Source: Pedobacter sp. MC2016-14 (lineage in GTDB: Bacteria > Bacteroidota > Bacteroidia > Sphingobacteriales > Sphingobacteriaceae). Taken from it: 64,000 nucleotides of DNA. The stretch spans positions 1 through 64,000 of the forward strand of contig NZ_JAJMPA010000002.1 in assembly GCF_020991475.1 (NCBI RefSeq), in the 5' to 3' direction. Positions 8,011 to 17,322 of the stretch are shown piece by piece; positions within the stretch are counted from its first letter, which is position 1, and each line of letters begins with the position of its first letter. The position numbers and the translations under genes were made by a program. The notes beneath the pieces are model-generated. The model was not told the DNA's origin. It ran no database searches and saw nothing but the letters and a program-made list of their open reading frames with translations.

Positions 8011-9711
8011 TTAAAAAGAGTAGCTTAAACCTCCGAATAGATTGATGCCTACAGCCTGATAATATAGATATTTGCTGTACTTGGTATTGAGCAAGTTGTT
8101 TGCTTTTGCAAAAACAGAGAACTGCTGGTTAATCTTATAGCCAGCGCCAATGCCAAGGTCTACAAAGCCTTTTACACTTCTATACACTTCTATATTCTGG
8201 TCTGGAATAGTATAAGGCGATGCTGGTGCTGCAGTGTAAGTTTTAGCTTTGCTATCTCCCTGAATAGCAACAGCAGCGTTAAAGTTAAGTTTATCATTAT
8301 ACGTATAAGATAAATTAGAACTAGCCCTAAGCTGTGGTTTAAACCAACTTTCCAGTTCAGAAGCTGGCTTATAATCTTCTATGTTTACTTTACCGGTCCA
8401 TTTAAGCGCATCACTTACCTGTACAGAAATTTCACCTTCTAAGCCCATCAATTTCATGGTGCCAAAATCATAGATGACATCAAACTTATTAAAGGCATTG
8501 AAATTATTGACAAATAAAGGCATTTGCTCTATTTCTTTGTGGTAGAACCTGGCTTTGTAACCAAAACCCGGACCTCCTGTTCCTTTAATACCTCCGCTGA
8601 TGCTTAATTTTTCAACGCTATTTTGTATTTCGATGTTGCTATTCAGATAAGGGTTTTCATCAGTAAACTGCTTCAACGAATTACGGTTTACATCACCTTT
8701 AACTTCTCCAAACAATTGAAGGTAGTCTGGAATGAGAGTAAAATCTGCCGTTACCGCAGGGAAAATGCGACTGCTTGAAAAAGCGCCAAACTCTTGTACA
8801 AAGTTTATCCCCGCTGCTATTTTTACACCACTTGCCTGCAGGCGGATATAGGGGTTAATTTTTAAAAGATTATTGCTGATGCTTACTGTTGCGTCTTTGG
8901 TGTTCCCGAATTCTGCCGATGCAGCCAAACCTAAATTAAAACTGTTGATGCGTTTGTTTAAGTACCCGTTTAATGCAATGGAACTTTCTTTGGCACTAAA
9001 CTTATCGCTCCACAAATAACCGTTTGCTTTAGCTGCGTAACTTAAAGCGTCTTCATCTTCTGTGTACTTATTAACTACCTCTCCCTCGGCTTCAATAAAG
9101 CTGAAGGCCTGTTTTTGAGGATCAAGGTTAGCTAAAGGATTAGCTTCATCATATCCAAAGAAAGCCAGTCCGTTTCTCTGGTAGTTAAGGCGACCGCTTA
9201 GGGTGGCCTGATCTCCAATGCTGCGTCCAAATATGCTTAATTCTTGCTGATTGGCAAGTTGGCCGGGCAGTTCGCCTTTTTGACCAAAGTGTTTAAAATA
9301 AGCACCGGCTTGTAAGGCTTCATCACGGCCTATATTCACATAGGCTTCCAATAATGACGTGCTGGCAGAACCTATGGCACCTTTAACGTAATTGTTAACC
9401 AAATCAACTGGTTTTTGAGCTGCCAGTTGCTGGGCCTGTAATTTGTTAATGTCTGAATTTAGCTCCAGTTTTCTATCCGTGATACTGTAATTAAATTTAG
9501 CTTTATAAGTTGCGATGTTACTTAAGTCAGGACTGCGTCTCAGTTTTACAGCTTCTGCAAGGATGGGTTTGTAAGGACGTACCACCTCAATTTCTTCAGC
9601 GATCTTTTTATCGTCTGTTTTTTTATCAGTGGTTTTTGGATCCTGTGCCTTTACGCTAAAAACAAATGCAGTAAGTGCCAGGGTAGTATATATAAATTTG
9701 CTCAATCTCAT
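8011..9711 (-). CDS. TonB-dependent-receptor-like outer-membrane barrel
   Basis: A 566-residue outer-membrane protein with a signal peptide (about 1-22, ending SVKAQ). It then has a short segment containing EEIEVVRPYKPIL and long alternating beta-strand sequence typical of a barrel, ending in the aromatic GGLSYSF. It is shorter than a full TonB-dependent receptor and I see no complete plug domain. The C-terminal motif FSVFAKANNLLNTKY is characteristic of the receptor barrel. It sits 12 bases downstream of a large periplasmic TPR protein and is probably cotranscribed with it. The transported ligand is unknown. Confidence 0.75.
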   Translation of the reverse strand: MRLSKFIYTTLALTAFVFSVKAQDPKTTDKKTDDKKIAEEIEVVRPYKPILAEAVKLRRSPDLSNIATYKAKFNYSITDRKLELNSDINKLQAQQLAAQKPVDLVNNYVKGAIGSASTSLLEAYVNIGRDEALQAGAYFKHFGQKGELPGQLANQQELSIFGRSIGDQATLSGRLNYQRNGLAFFGYDEANPLANLDPQKQAFSFIEAEGEVVNKYTEDEDALSYAAKANGYLWSDKFSAKESSIALNGYLNKRINSFNLGLAASAEFGNTKDATVSISNNLLKINPYIRLQASGVKIAAGINFVQEFGAFSSSRIFPAVTADFTLIPDYLQLFGEVKGDVNRNSLKQFTDENPYLNSNIEIQNSVEKLSISGGIKGTGGPGFGYKARFYHKEIEQMPLFVNNFNAFNKFDVIYDFGTMKLMGLEGEISVQVSDALKWTGKVNIEDYKPASELESWFKPQLRASSNLSYTYNDKLNFNAAVAIQGDSKAKTYTAAPASPYTIPDQNIEVYRSVKGFVDLGIGAGYKINQQFSVFAKANNLLNTKYSKYLYYQAVGINLFGGLSYSF

Positions 9712-9722
9712 GTTGCTTCGTC

Positions 9723-12700
9723 TTATTTAATTTTCTCCAGTTTCTGTTTTGCTGTTGCTACAATTTCATCTTTACCATCATAATTGTCTATGATGCTAAG
9801 AAGTGTACTTTTAGCCTGCAAATTGTCTTTCAATGCTACGTAGTTATCTGCCAGCAAAATAAATGATTTTGCTACCCAATAATCGTAAGAAGGCATATTA
9901 TTAATTAAGTCAAAACATGTTTTGGTAGATGTTTTATAATCGCGTTTTGCATATTGCACGGCTGCAAGGTTATATTTAGCTTCTGCGGCAGCCAGCGTTT
10001 TTGTTTTAGCGGTTACGCTGTTTAATGCTTTTATAGCCTGTACGGTATCTGTTTTTAATAAGTAAGCTTTTCCGGCATAAAGATCTGAGCTATTTTTTTC
10101 TTCTTCAGATGCCTTATCTGACTCTTTTACTAGCTGCACATATTTTAACATATCATCTGGCATGTTTAACGCGTCGTAAGCTTTAAGCAGGTTGTTCAAT
10201 GCAAAAGAATAGTGTACTTTATAGTCTGCCGTGGTTTCTAAGCGCTTTAAATAAACTATGGCCTCATTGTACTTCTTCTGATCTAAAAACAGCTGAGAGA
10301 TACTTACCAATGAACGTTCTGTATAATCACTCGTCCAATCGTTTAAAATATATTCGTAATCTGGTATGGCTTCTAGCGGGCGGTTGATTTTTACCAGTGA
10401 TTCTGCCCGTATAAATTTAGCTTGTTTATCGTGGATTGCTTTTGGAAACTTATCAAAGTAAGCATTAATGGATTCAAATGCACCCTGGAAGTCGCCCTTC
10501 ATGTACCTGTTGCTGGCCGACTGAAATACAATATTATCTTGTTCTGCTACAGAGTAATTTCCGATAGGAGTAGTATTGGCATAGTTAATAAAACCATTGG
10601 CATCGCCTCTGTCTACATAGATGTTTTTTATAGACTCTAAAGCTTGTTTTGCTTCTTCTGTGCTGCCATATTCTGCAATTACTTTTTTAAAGGTTTCTGT
10701 TGCCGCCGCGTCCTGGTCCTGGTTATACTGCACCAAACCAATGGTTACCAGGGCTCTTGGGACATAACTACTGCGCGGATATTTACTAATTAAGCCGGTA
10801 AGATCGTTTTTAGCCTTGTCCAGATCTCCTTTGTTAAAATACGTATAGGCCATTTCAAAGCCCGCATCATCTGCGTAGTTAGAGGTTGGAAACTGTGCAA
10901 GCAAACTTTGCATGGTTCCAATTTTGGCATCGTCCTGACCTTGCAGTCCCTGGATCATCCCTCTTTGAAATAACGCATAATCTTCGCCGGCAAACTTATT
11001 GCTGATGATCTTATTGTAATTGTTTAAGGCACTAGGGTAGCTTTTGCTTACAAAATAAGCATCGGCCAATCTGATTGTAGCATCGTTAACTGTTTTTACA
11101 TCTTTATCATTGCCACTTAAAAAGCGCTCAAAGTAAGTGGCCGCCTTTGCATATTTCTCATCTTCAAAAGCGGCATAAGCAAGGGCGTAGTTGGCAAAGT
11201 TATATACAGGTGTTTTCTCAGCTCCCGGCATATCTAAAAACTTCTCAAAGTTACCTACGGCCTCGCCGTACTTACGCAATTCATACGCTGCTTCGGCCAT
11301 CCAATAAATGGTTAGTGCATGAATTTCCTTGTCTTCAGGGAAGTTTTTAGCCCTTAAAAACATAGATAAAGCATTAGGAAATGCCCTTTCGTTGTAAAAC
11401 TCTAATCCTCTAAAGTAAGTTACTTTTTGATAAGCTTCTTTAGCTTCTGGAGTTTTGTTAGGAATAGGTTCGAGAATATCAATTGCTGCCTGATAGTTTT
11501 TACTGGTCAATAATATCTCTCCTAACAGGGTTTTGGCATCATTTAACTTTTTTGAGGCAGGGAAGGTTTTTAAAAAGTTTTGAGTGGCTTCTAGGGCTTG
11601 CTGGTTAAATTCCAGTTCATAACTTAACCTGGCATAATTAAGCCATGCTTCTTCCTGAACATTTTTGTCAAAATCTAACCTTGATGCCCTGAAGAATGCA
11701 CTTCTTGCCTTGTCTTTATTGTTTAATTTTAACAATGACCTGCCCAGGGTAAACATTCCGTTTTGCAGGTAAACATCATCTGTATTTAACTTTTCAAGAA
11801 CAGGTACTGATGCAGAAAATTTGCTGAGTTGAAACAAGGTATAACCGTACTGATAAATAAACAGGTTATTTTTAATACCTGATTTGTCTTTTTCGTAATA
11901 CGCTTTAAAATATTGCTCTGCATTTTTATAATCTGCATTTGCAAAATATGAAGCTGCAATTAAGCTCAACATCTCCGCTTCGTATTGCTGTTTGGAGGTT
12001 TTGAGTACTGGTATAGCATAGCTGATTACATCATCGTACCTTTCATCAAGATAATACATTGAGGTAATGTAATAAGGGTAGCTGGCTTCGTAAGTAGGTG
12101 AACCTTTCAGTTTTTCGAAATTACTTAATGCTGTTTTATATTCTTTATTAAGGTAATTGATGTAGGCAAAATAATAGGTGGCACTTTCTTTATAAGGACC
12201 TTCTACTTTTTTTACAGCCTCAAACAAAGGCTCTGCTTTTTCTATGTCTTTTAACTCAAAGTAAGCATAACCTTGTTTAAACTGATATTCTGTGCGTTGT
12301 TTTTGCGATAGGGTAGAGGGATCTGCTTTCTCAAACCACTCCAGTGCCTTTTGATAGTTCTTTTGGGCAAAATACGCTTTACCTACATGAAAGAAAGCCA
12401 GTTTTGTATTGGGGTTTAAGGGATAATCTTTAATGAAACTTTGAAATAAACTTTCTGCATCATTGTTTCCAAGTTCAAGCGCACATACAGCAGCATAAAA
12501 CTTTGCATTTTCTTTTAATAGCGAAAGTTCTGCATTGCTTTCTTGTTGTGTACCGGGTTTTTGCCTGATTTGCTCTACTAACCTAAATTGCTGTGCAGCG
12601 GCAACGTATTTCTCGTTGTCCATTAACTCCAATCCGGTCTGATAATTTTTATTGAGGTTTACTAAGGTGCTTAATTGCGCATAACTGGCGGTGAAATTTC

Positions 12701-12740
12701 CGGCCAGTAGAAGCGGAATAAATAGGTACTTTTTCTGCAT
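9723..12740 (-). CDS. Large exported tetratricopeptide repeat protein
   Basis: About 1005 residues made almost entirely of TPR-type helical pairs (for example AFFHVGKAYFAQKNYQKAL and AYAAFEDEKYAKAATYFERF). I chose the ATG at 12740 because it gives a clean signal peptide (MQKKYLFIPLLLAGNFTASYA); an ATG 22 codons further up would bury it. It is followed closely by the receptor-like barrel gene, suggesting that the two form a periplasm/outer-membrane pair. TPR arrays are protein-binding scaffolds; the partner is not known. A poor terminator-like hairpin separates it from pyrB upstream. Confidence 0.85.
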   Translation of the reverse strand: MQKKYLFIPLLLAGNFTASYAQLSTLVNLNKNYQTGLELMDNEKYVAAAQQFRLVEQIRQKPGTQQESNAELSLLKENAKFYAAVCALELGNNDAESLFQSFIKDYPLNPNTKLAFFHVGKAYFAQKNYQKALEWFEKADPSTLSQKQRTEYQFKQGYAYFELKDIEKAEPLFEAVKKVEGPYKESATYYFAYINYLNKEYKTALSNFEKLKGSPTYEASYPYYITSMYYLDERYDDVISYAIPVLKTSKQQYEAEMLSLIAASYFANADYKNAEQYFKAYYEKDKSGIKNNLFIYQYGYTLFQLSKFSASVPVLEKLNTDDVYLQNGMFTLGRSLLKLNNKDKARSAFFRASRLDFDKNVQEEAWLNYARLSYELEFNQQALEATQNFLKTFPASKKLNDAKTLLGEILLTSKNYQAAIDILEPIPNKTPEAKEAYQKVTYFRGLEFYNERAFPNALSMFLRAKNFPEDKEIHALTIYWMAEAAYELRKYGEAVGNFEKFLDMPGAEKTPVYNFANYALAYAAFEDEKYAKAATYFERFLSGNDKDVKTVNDATIRLADAYFVSKSYPSALNNYNKIISNKFAGEDYALFQRGMIQGLQGQDDAKIGTMQSLLAQFPTSNYADDAGFEMAYTYFNKGDLDKAKNDLTGLISKYPRSSYVPRALVTIGLVQYNQDQDAAATETFKKVIAEYGSTEEAKQALESIKNIYVDRGDANGFINYANTTPIGNYSVAEQDNIVFQSASNRYMKGDFQGAFESINAYFDKFPKAIHDKQAKFIRAESLVKINRPLEAIPDYEYILNDWTSDYTERSLVSISQLFLDQKKYNEAIVYLKRLETTADYKVHYSFALNNLLKAYDALNMPDDMLKYVQLVKESDKASEEEKNSSDLYAGKAYLLKTDTVQAIKALNSVTAKTKTLAAAEAKYNLAAVQYAKRDYKTSTKTCFDLINNMPSYDYWVAKSFILLADNYVALKDNLQAKSTLLSIIDNYDGKDEIVATAKQKLEKIK

Positions 12741-12816
12741 CTGTTTCAAATATGATTGGCTAATATAAATATTGTATTCTGTCTTATTCACATAAGAAGT
12801 TAACAATTGTTAACAA

Positions 12817-12846
12817 CAAGGCTTTAACGAATTGTTTTAAGCCTTG
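12817..12846 (-). terminator. Weak hairpin after pyrB
   Basis: An imperfect inverted repeat (12817-12827 and 12835-12846, core CAAGGCTT/AAGCCTTG) between the end of pyrB and the TPR gene. It lacks a strong T-tract, so it may terminate poorly or not at all. Confidence 0.4.
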
Positions 12847-12862
12847 GTATAAAAAAAGAAAA

Positions 12863-13795
12863 CTAAGCGCGTTGGGAAGCCAAAAGATAAAGCACTGCCA
12901 TCCTTACTGCCACACCATTTTCTACCTGTTCCAGTATAATAGATTGCTTGCTGTCTGCAACATCACTGGTTATTTCTACGCCCCTGTTTATCGGGCCCGG
13001 GTGCATCACAATGATTTCTTTGTTCAGGTTATCCAGAATGTCTTTATTTAAGCCATACATCATTGCGTACTCTCTTTGGGAAGGGAAATATTTGATGTCT
13101 TGTCTTTCTAGCTGTATCCTTAGCATATTGGCTACATCGCACCAGTTTAGCGCTTTTACCAGGTTATGCTCTAACTTAACACCCAAACTTTCAATATGCT
13201 TAGGGATGAGTGTTGTGGGGCCGCAAACCATTACTTCGGCACCTAGCTTTTGAAGACAAAGGATATTGGATATGGCTACACGGGAATGCAAAATATCACC
13301 AACGATAACTACCTTCTTGCCTTCAACCCCACCTAACTTTTGGCGGATTGAAAAAGCATCCAGTAAGGCCTGGGTGGGATGTTCATGTGCGCCATCTCCG
13401 GCATTTACAATTTGTGCCTTAATGTGCCTGCTTAAAAACTGTCCGGCACCGGCGTAAGGGTGTCGCATGACTACCATGTCCACCTTCATGGCCAGGATGT
13501 TGTTTACGGTATCTATCAACGTCTCTCCCTTGCTTACAGAAGAAGAGGAAGCTGCAAAGTTTACCACATCAGCAGAAAGTCTTTTTTCTGCCAGTTCAAA
13601 GGATAGCTTTGTACGGGTAGAGTTTTCAAAAAAGATGTTGGCAATGGTAATGTCTCTGAGCGAAGGAACACGTTTAATTGGCCTGTTGATGACGTCTTTA
13701 AAATTGTCCGCAGTTTCAAGAATCAATTCAATATCATTCCGGTTTATATCTTTAATGCCTAAAAGATGTCGGGTTGATAGTTTTTCTGCTGCCAT
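12863..13795 (-). CDS. pyrB: Aspartate carbamoyltransferase catalytic subunit
   Basis: Condenses carbamoyl phosphate with L-aspartate, the committed step of pyrimidine synthesis, in the cytoplasm. The protein has 310 residues. Carbamoyl-phosphate-binding STRT is at about 59-62 in FFENSTRTKLSFELA, and HPTQALLDAF starts at about 139, both diagnostic. The gene starts 3 bases after the pyrR stop, so pyrR-pyrB is an operon. No pyrI regulatory subunit is adjacent. Regulation by PyrR and by the promoter at 14364-14394 is likely. Confidence 0.97.
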   Translation of the reverse strand: MAAEKLSTRHLLGIKDINRNDIELILETADNFKDVINRPIKRVPSLRDITIANIFFENSTRTKLSFELAEKRLSADVVNFAASSSSVSKGETLIDTVNNILAMKVDMVVMRHPYAGAGQFLSRHIKAQIVNAGDGAHEHPTQALLDAFSIRQKLGGVEGKKVVIVGDILHSRVAISNILCLQKLGAEVMVCGPTTLIPKHIESLGVKLEHNLVKALNWCDVANMLRIQLERQDIKYFPSQREYAMMYGLNKDILDNLNKEIIVMHPGPINRGVEITSDVADSKQSIILEQVENGVAVRMAVLYLLASQRA

Positions 13796-13798
13796 TTT

Positions 13799-14347
13799 TT
13801 ACTTATTTCTTTCTGATAATAAAATAACTTTGTCTTCTCCTTCAGTTTCTTTCCAGCTTACGCGAACGAGCTGGGAATCTAAACTATCTACCTGCTGACC
13901 GATATAATCGGCCTCTATGGGTACATGCCTTGAAAACCTGCGGTCTATCAAAACCATAAGTTCCACCTTTGCAGGTCTGCCGTAAGCCTGTAATGCATCG
14001 AGTGCAGAACGTATGGTACGTCCGGTCCACAAAACATCATCTATAAGGATTACGTTGCGGCCCTCAATAATGAAATCAATGGTATTGGTATTGGCAGGAG
14101 CCAGTACATCTTTCCTTCTAAAGTCATCCCTGAAAAAGGTAATGTCTAAATTGCCCTTCTGGATGGAGGAGGTTTTAAGGATATCGGATAGTTCTTGTTG
14201 TACGCGGTCGGCAAAGTAACTGCCTCTTGGCTGTATACCAATTAAAACAGAATTTGAAAAATCGGAGTGGTTCTCAATAAGCTGGTGACAAAGTCGCTTA
14301 ATTGTGATCTGGAATTTTTGACCGTCTAGCAGAGTTCTTTTTTGCAT
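13799..14347 (-). CDS. pyrR: PyrR pyrimidine regulatory protein / uracil phosphoribosyltransferase
   Basis: PRPP-binding type I phosphoribosyltransferase of 182 residues. The PRPP loop VILIDDVLWTGRTIRSAL (about 94-111) is intact. In Bacillus, PyrR attenuates pyr operons by binding mRNA and has weak UPRTase activity; whether the RNA-binding role holds in Bacteroidota is not known. It is immediately upstream of pyrB, as in many Bacteroidota. The leader from the predicted start site to the ATG is only about 12 bases, too short for a PyrR attenuator of the Bacillus kind. Confidence 0.93.
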   Translation of the reverse strand: MQKRTLLDGQKFQITIKRLCHQLIENHSDFSNSVLIGIQPRGSYFADRVQQELSDILKTSSIQKGNLDITFFRDDFRRKDVLAPANTNTIDFIIEGRNVILIDDVLWTGRTIRSALDALQAYGRPAKVELMVLIDRRFSRHVPIEADYIGQQVDSLDSQLVRVSWKETEGEDKVILLSERNK

Positions 14348-14363
14348 TGACTAAATGATTAAG

Positions 14364-14394
14364 CAAATATAGAAAAACGAACGGACATGGCAAA
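14364..14394 (-). promoter_or_regulatory. Consensus promoter of pyrR-pyrB
   Basis: On the minus strand TTTG (14391-14394), 19 bases of spacer, then TATATTTG (14364-14371). This matches the Bacteroidota consensus TTTG-N19-TAnnTTTG at every fixed position. It is the best promoter I see in the window. The -33 TTTG is formed by the T-tract of the rpsA terminator. Confidence 0.75.
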
Positions 14395-14424
14395 AAAAAA
14401 GCATCCCGGTTAAGGGATGCTTTT
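14391..14424 (-). terminator. rpsA: Intrinsic terminator of rpsA
   Basis: A perfect 11-bp stem (14397-14407 with 14414-14424), 6-base loop, followed on the minus strand by nine T residues. It lies 20 bases past the rpsA stop. Confidence 0.9.
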
Positions 14425-14444
14425 AATATATAGTCAGTTAAAGA

Positions 14445-16391
14445 TTAATTGTTTTTATTCTTGTTTTCTTCACCTTCCATTTGTTGTTTCAATTGTGCAA
14501 GCACGCCTAAATCACCTAATGTAGATTTTTCAACAGAATCTTTAACTTTTTTCACTGCACTAGCGTTTGCGCTTGTAGTAGCTTTAGCTTCTTTGCGCTT
14601 AGCATTTCTCTCTTCAGTAACTGCTTCAGCTTTTGCCTCTTCCCATATACGGGCATGAGAAACAACGATACGTTTAGCATCTTTGTTGAATTCAATGATC
14701 TTGAAGTCATTGGTTTCTTCAGCTTTGATTACAGAACCATCTTCTTTAGCCATGTGTTTAGTTGGTACGAAACCTTCTACACCGTATGGTAAAGCAATAA
14801 CAGCACCTTTATCAGTTACTTTAACAACTGTTCCCTGGTGGATTGAATCTACTGTGAAGATAGTTTCAAAAGTATCCCATGGGTTTTCTTCCAATTGTTT
14901 GTGGCCTAAGCTCAATTTACGGCTATCAACATCTAATTCAAGTACAACTACATCTAATGTATCACCAACTTTAGTGAATTCGTTAGGGTGGTTAACTTTT
15001 TTAGACCATGATAAGTCAGAAATGTGGATTAGACCGTCAATACCTTCTTCGATTTCAACAAATACACCGAAGTTAGTCATGTTTTTAACTACAGCAGTAT
15101 GTTTGCTTCCGATTGGATATCTTTCAGCAACATTTTGCCAAGGATCTTGAGTAAGTTGTTTGATACCTAAGCTCATTTTACGCTCATCTCTGTCTAAAGT
15201 TAATACTTCAGCTTCGATCTCGTCGTTCACTTTCAAGAATTCCTGAGGGCTGCGCAGGTTTTGTGACCAGCTCATTTCTGAAACGTGGATTAAACCTTCA
15301 ACACCTGGAATGATTTCTAAGAAAGCTCCGTAATCAGCAACGGTAACAATTTTACCTTTTACTTTTGAACCAACAGCTAAGTTAGTATCTAAAGATTCCC
15401 AAGGGTGAGGAGTCAATTGTTTTAAGCCTAATGCAATACGTTTTTTCTCGTCATCAAAATCAAGAACAACAACGTTGATTTTCTCATCTAAGCTCAATAC
15501 TTCTTTTGGATGCTCTATGCGGCCCCAAGAAATATCAGTGATGTGAAGTAATCCATCAACTCCACCCAAATCGATGAATACACCGAAGTCAGTGATGTTT
15601 TTAACTGTTCCTTCCAATACCTGACCTTTTTCAAGTTTAGATACGATTTCAACTTTTTGACTTTCAAGGTCGTCCTCGATAAGGATTTTGTGAGATACCA
15701 CAACGTTTTTAAATTCATGGTTGATTTTAACAACTTTGAATTCCATAGTTTTACCTACGTAAACATCGTAATCACGGATCGGTTTGATGTCGATCTGAGA
15801 ACCAGGTAAGAAAGCTTCAACACCCATAATGTCAACAATAAGACCACCTTTAGTACGGCTTTTAACAAATCCGTTGATGATCCTGTCGTTCTCAAGAGCC
15901 TCATTGATAGACTCCCATGATCTTTGGGTTTTAGCTCTTTTACGCGATAAGATCAACTGACCATTAGCATCTTCAGGTGCTTCAACAAAAACATCTACTG
16001 AATCGCCAATTTTCAAATCAGGTGTATCACGGAATTCTGAAGTAGATACTAAACCGTCTGATTTAAATCCTACGTTTAATACTACGTCTTTGTTGTTGAT
16101 TGAAACAACAATACCGCTAATGATTTCACCTTGAGTGATTTGGTTGAAAGTATCGGTATACATGTCTTCAAACTTTTTACGGTCTTCGTCACTGTAATTT
16201 CCGAAAGCTTTATCGTCTGCATCCCAGTCAAAGTCTTGATCTGGTGTTGCAAGTGATGATTTGATCTCTTCGATCGACATTGTATCAGCTTCTGATTCAA
16301 TGTTTTCTTTCTCAGTCAGACGAGCGTCTGTACCTTGTAGTTCGGCTTCTTTTGCCTTTAGTTCTTTTTCTGCTACTTGTTTCTTAGCCAT
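14445..16391 (-). CDS. rpsA: 30S ribosomal protein S1
   Basis: RNA-binding ribosomal protein that helps mRNA load on the 30S subunit. About 648 residues with six S1 (OB-fold) repeats, several carrying the typical GxVxxITDFGVFIDLGGVDG pattern, between an acidic N-terminus and a Lys-rich tail. I placed the start at the MAKKQVAEKE methionine: a GGAGA ribosome site lies about 10 bases ahead, and the upstream in-frame ATG at 16427 falls inside the promoter -7 element. It is downstream of cmk, the classical cmk-rpsA neighbourhood, but with its own promoter and terminator. Confidence 0.96.
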   Translation of the reverse strand: MAKKQVAEKELKAKEAELQGTDARLTEKENIESEADTMSIEEIKSSLATPDQDFDWDADDKAFGNYSDEDRKKFEDMYTDTFNQITQGEIISGIVVSINNKDVVLNVGFKSDGLVSTSEFRDTPDLKIGDSVDVFVEAPEDANGQLILSRKRAKTQRSWESINEALENDRIINGFVKSRTKGGLIVDIMGVEAFLPGSQIDIKPIRDYDVYVGKTMEFKVVKINHEFKNVVVSHKILIEDDLESQKVEIVSKLEKGQVLEGTVKNITDFGVFIDLGGVDGLLHITDISWGRIEHPKEVLSLDEKINVVVLDFDDEKKRIALGLKQLTPHPWESLDTNLAVGSKVKGKIVTVADYGAFLEIIPGVEGLIHVSEMSWSQNLRSPQEFLKVNDEIEAEVLTLDRDERKMSLGIKQLTQDPWQNVAERYPIGSKHTAVVKNMTNFGVFVEIEEGIDGLIHISDLSWSKKVNHPNEFTKVGDTLDVVVLELDVDSRKLSLGHKQLEENPWDTFETIFTVDSIHQGTVVKVTDKGAVIALPYGVEGFVPTKHMAKEDGSVIKAEETNDFKIIEFNKDAKRIVVSHARIWEEAKAEAVTEERNAKRKEAKATTSANASAVKKVKDSVEKSTLGDLGVLAQLKQQMEGEENKNKNN

Positions 16392-16424
16392 TAAAATTAA
16401 ATCTCCTTTTCCCGTTAGGGACTG

Positions 16425-16432
16425 CAAAGATA
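16425..16432 (-). promoter_or_regulatory. rpsA: -7 promoter element of rpsA
   Basis: Minus-strand TATCTTTG, a full TAnnTTTG match, about 33 bases before the ATG. The leader contains a small CCC-TAAC-GGG hairpin and the GGAGA ribosome site. No convincing -33 box. Confidence 0.5.
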
Positions 16433-16575
16433 GAAATTAATCTTTTACATGAAATATTTTTTTGATAAATGTTGCTGATTTATAAGATATTGTACTAAAA
16501 TACCGCAGGTTTAGGTAATCACTTATCTAAAAAGGACTTGCTTAAACTGAATACGTTCAATGCAGCAACTTAGCT

Positions 16576-17256
16576 TTATTGAGGAATAAAAGGAGTAACT
16601 TTAGTTAAGGCAAACTCTAATTGTTCTGCTTCGGTAAGCGCTGTGTTGTCTAAAATAATGGCGTCCTCGGCCCGGGTAAGCGGGCTTTCTTTGCGTGTAG
16701 TGTCTGCGTAGTCACGATGGGCAAGGTTCTCAAATACTTCTTCAAGTGTGGTAGTAGTATCCCCTTTACTTTGCATCTCTTTAAATCTTCGCTCCGCGCG
16801 AATTTTAGGATCGGCCGTCATAAATAATTTAACCTGTGCGTCACTAAAAACTGCAGTGCCAATATCGCGGCCATCCATCACAATATTCTTGGATTTGCCC
16901 ATCCGCTGCTGCTGTTTTACCATCTCCCGGCGCACTTGTTTGTGGGCAGAAACTTCACTAACGTATTCAGAAACCGGCATTTGTCGTATTTCTTCGGATA
17001 CTTCTTCGCCGTTTAATGTAATATGAGACTGATAGTCACGTGAGTGAAAATTCAGTTCAACATGGCGAAGTGCTTCTTCAATGGCTTCATCATTATCAAT
17101 TTTTACATCGTTTCTGATAAAGTAAAGCGTAACGGCCCGGTACATTGCTCCGCTATCAATGTAAATGAAACCTAGTTTTTTTGCCAAAGCTTTTGCTAAT
17201 GTGCTTTTTCCACAGGATGAATATCCATCTATTGCGACAACCAGATTTTTTCTCAT
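16576..17256 (-). CDS. cmk: Cytidylate kinase
   Basis: Phosphorylates CMP and dCMP with ATP. The protein has 226 residues, with the P-loop GYSSCGKST at about 11-19, the IDSGAMYRAVTLY block (about 32-44) and MDGRDIGTAVF, all typical of bacterial CMP kinase. It precedes rpsA on the same strand with a gap of 184 bases. Divergently placed to arfB. Confidence 0.96.
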   Translation of the reverse strand: MRKNLVVAIDGYSSCGKSTLAKALAKKLGFIYIDSGAMYRAVTLYFIRNDVKIDNDEAIEEALRHVELNFHSRDYQSHITLNGEEVSEEIRQMPVSEYVSEVSAHKQVRREMVKQQQRMGKSKNIVMDGRDIGTAVFSDAQVKLFMTADPKIRAERRFKEMQSKGDTTTTLEEVFENLAHRDYADTTRKESPLTRAEDAIILDNTALTEAEQLEFALTKVTPFIPQ

Positions 17257-17322
17257 TACTACAAAGTTAGCGTTTTAAAGATTTGATGAACAAAGATTGT
17301 TAAGAAAGTTTAATTTTGCAGG

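Noticed and set aside
12741..12806. Upstream start for the large TPR protein
   Set aside because: It would put 22 unconserved residues before a good signal peptide.
16392..16427. Upstream start for ribosomal protein S1
   Set aside because: The ATG falls inside the promoter -7 element, and the MAKK start has a ribosome site.
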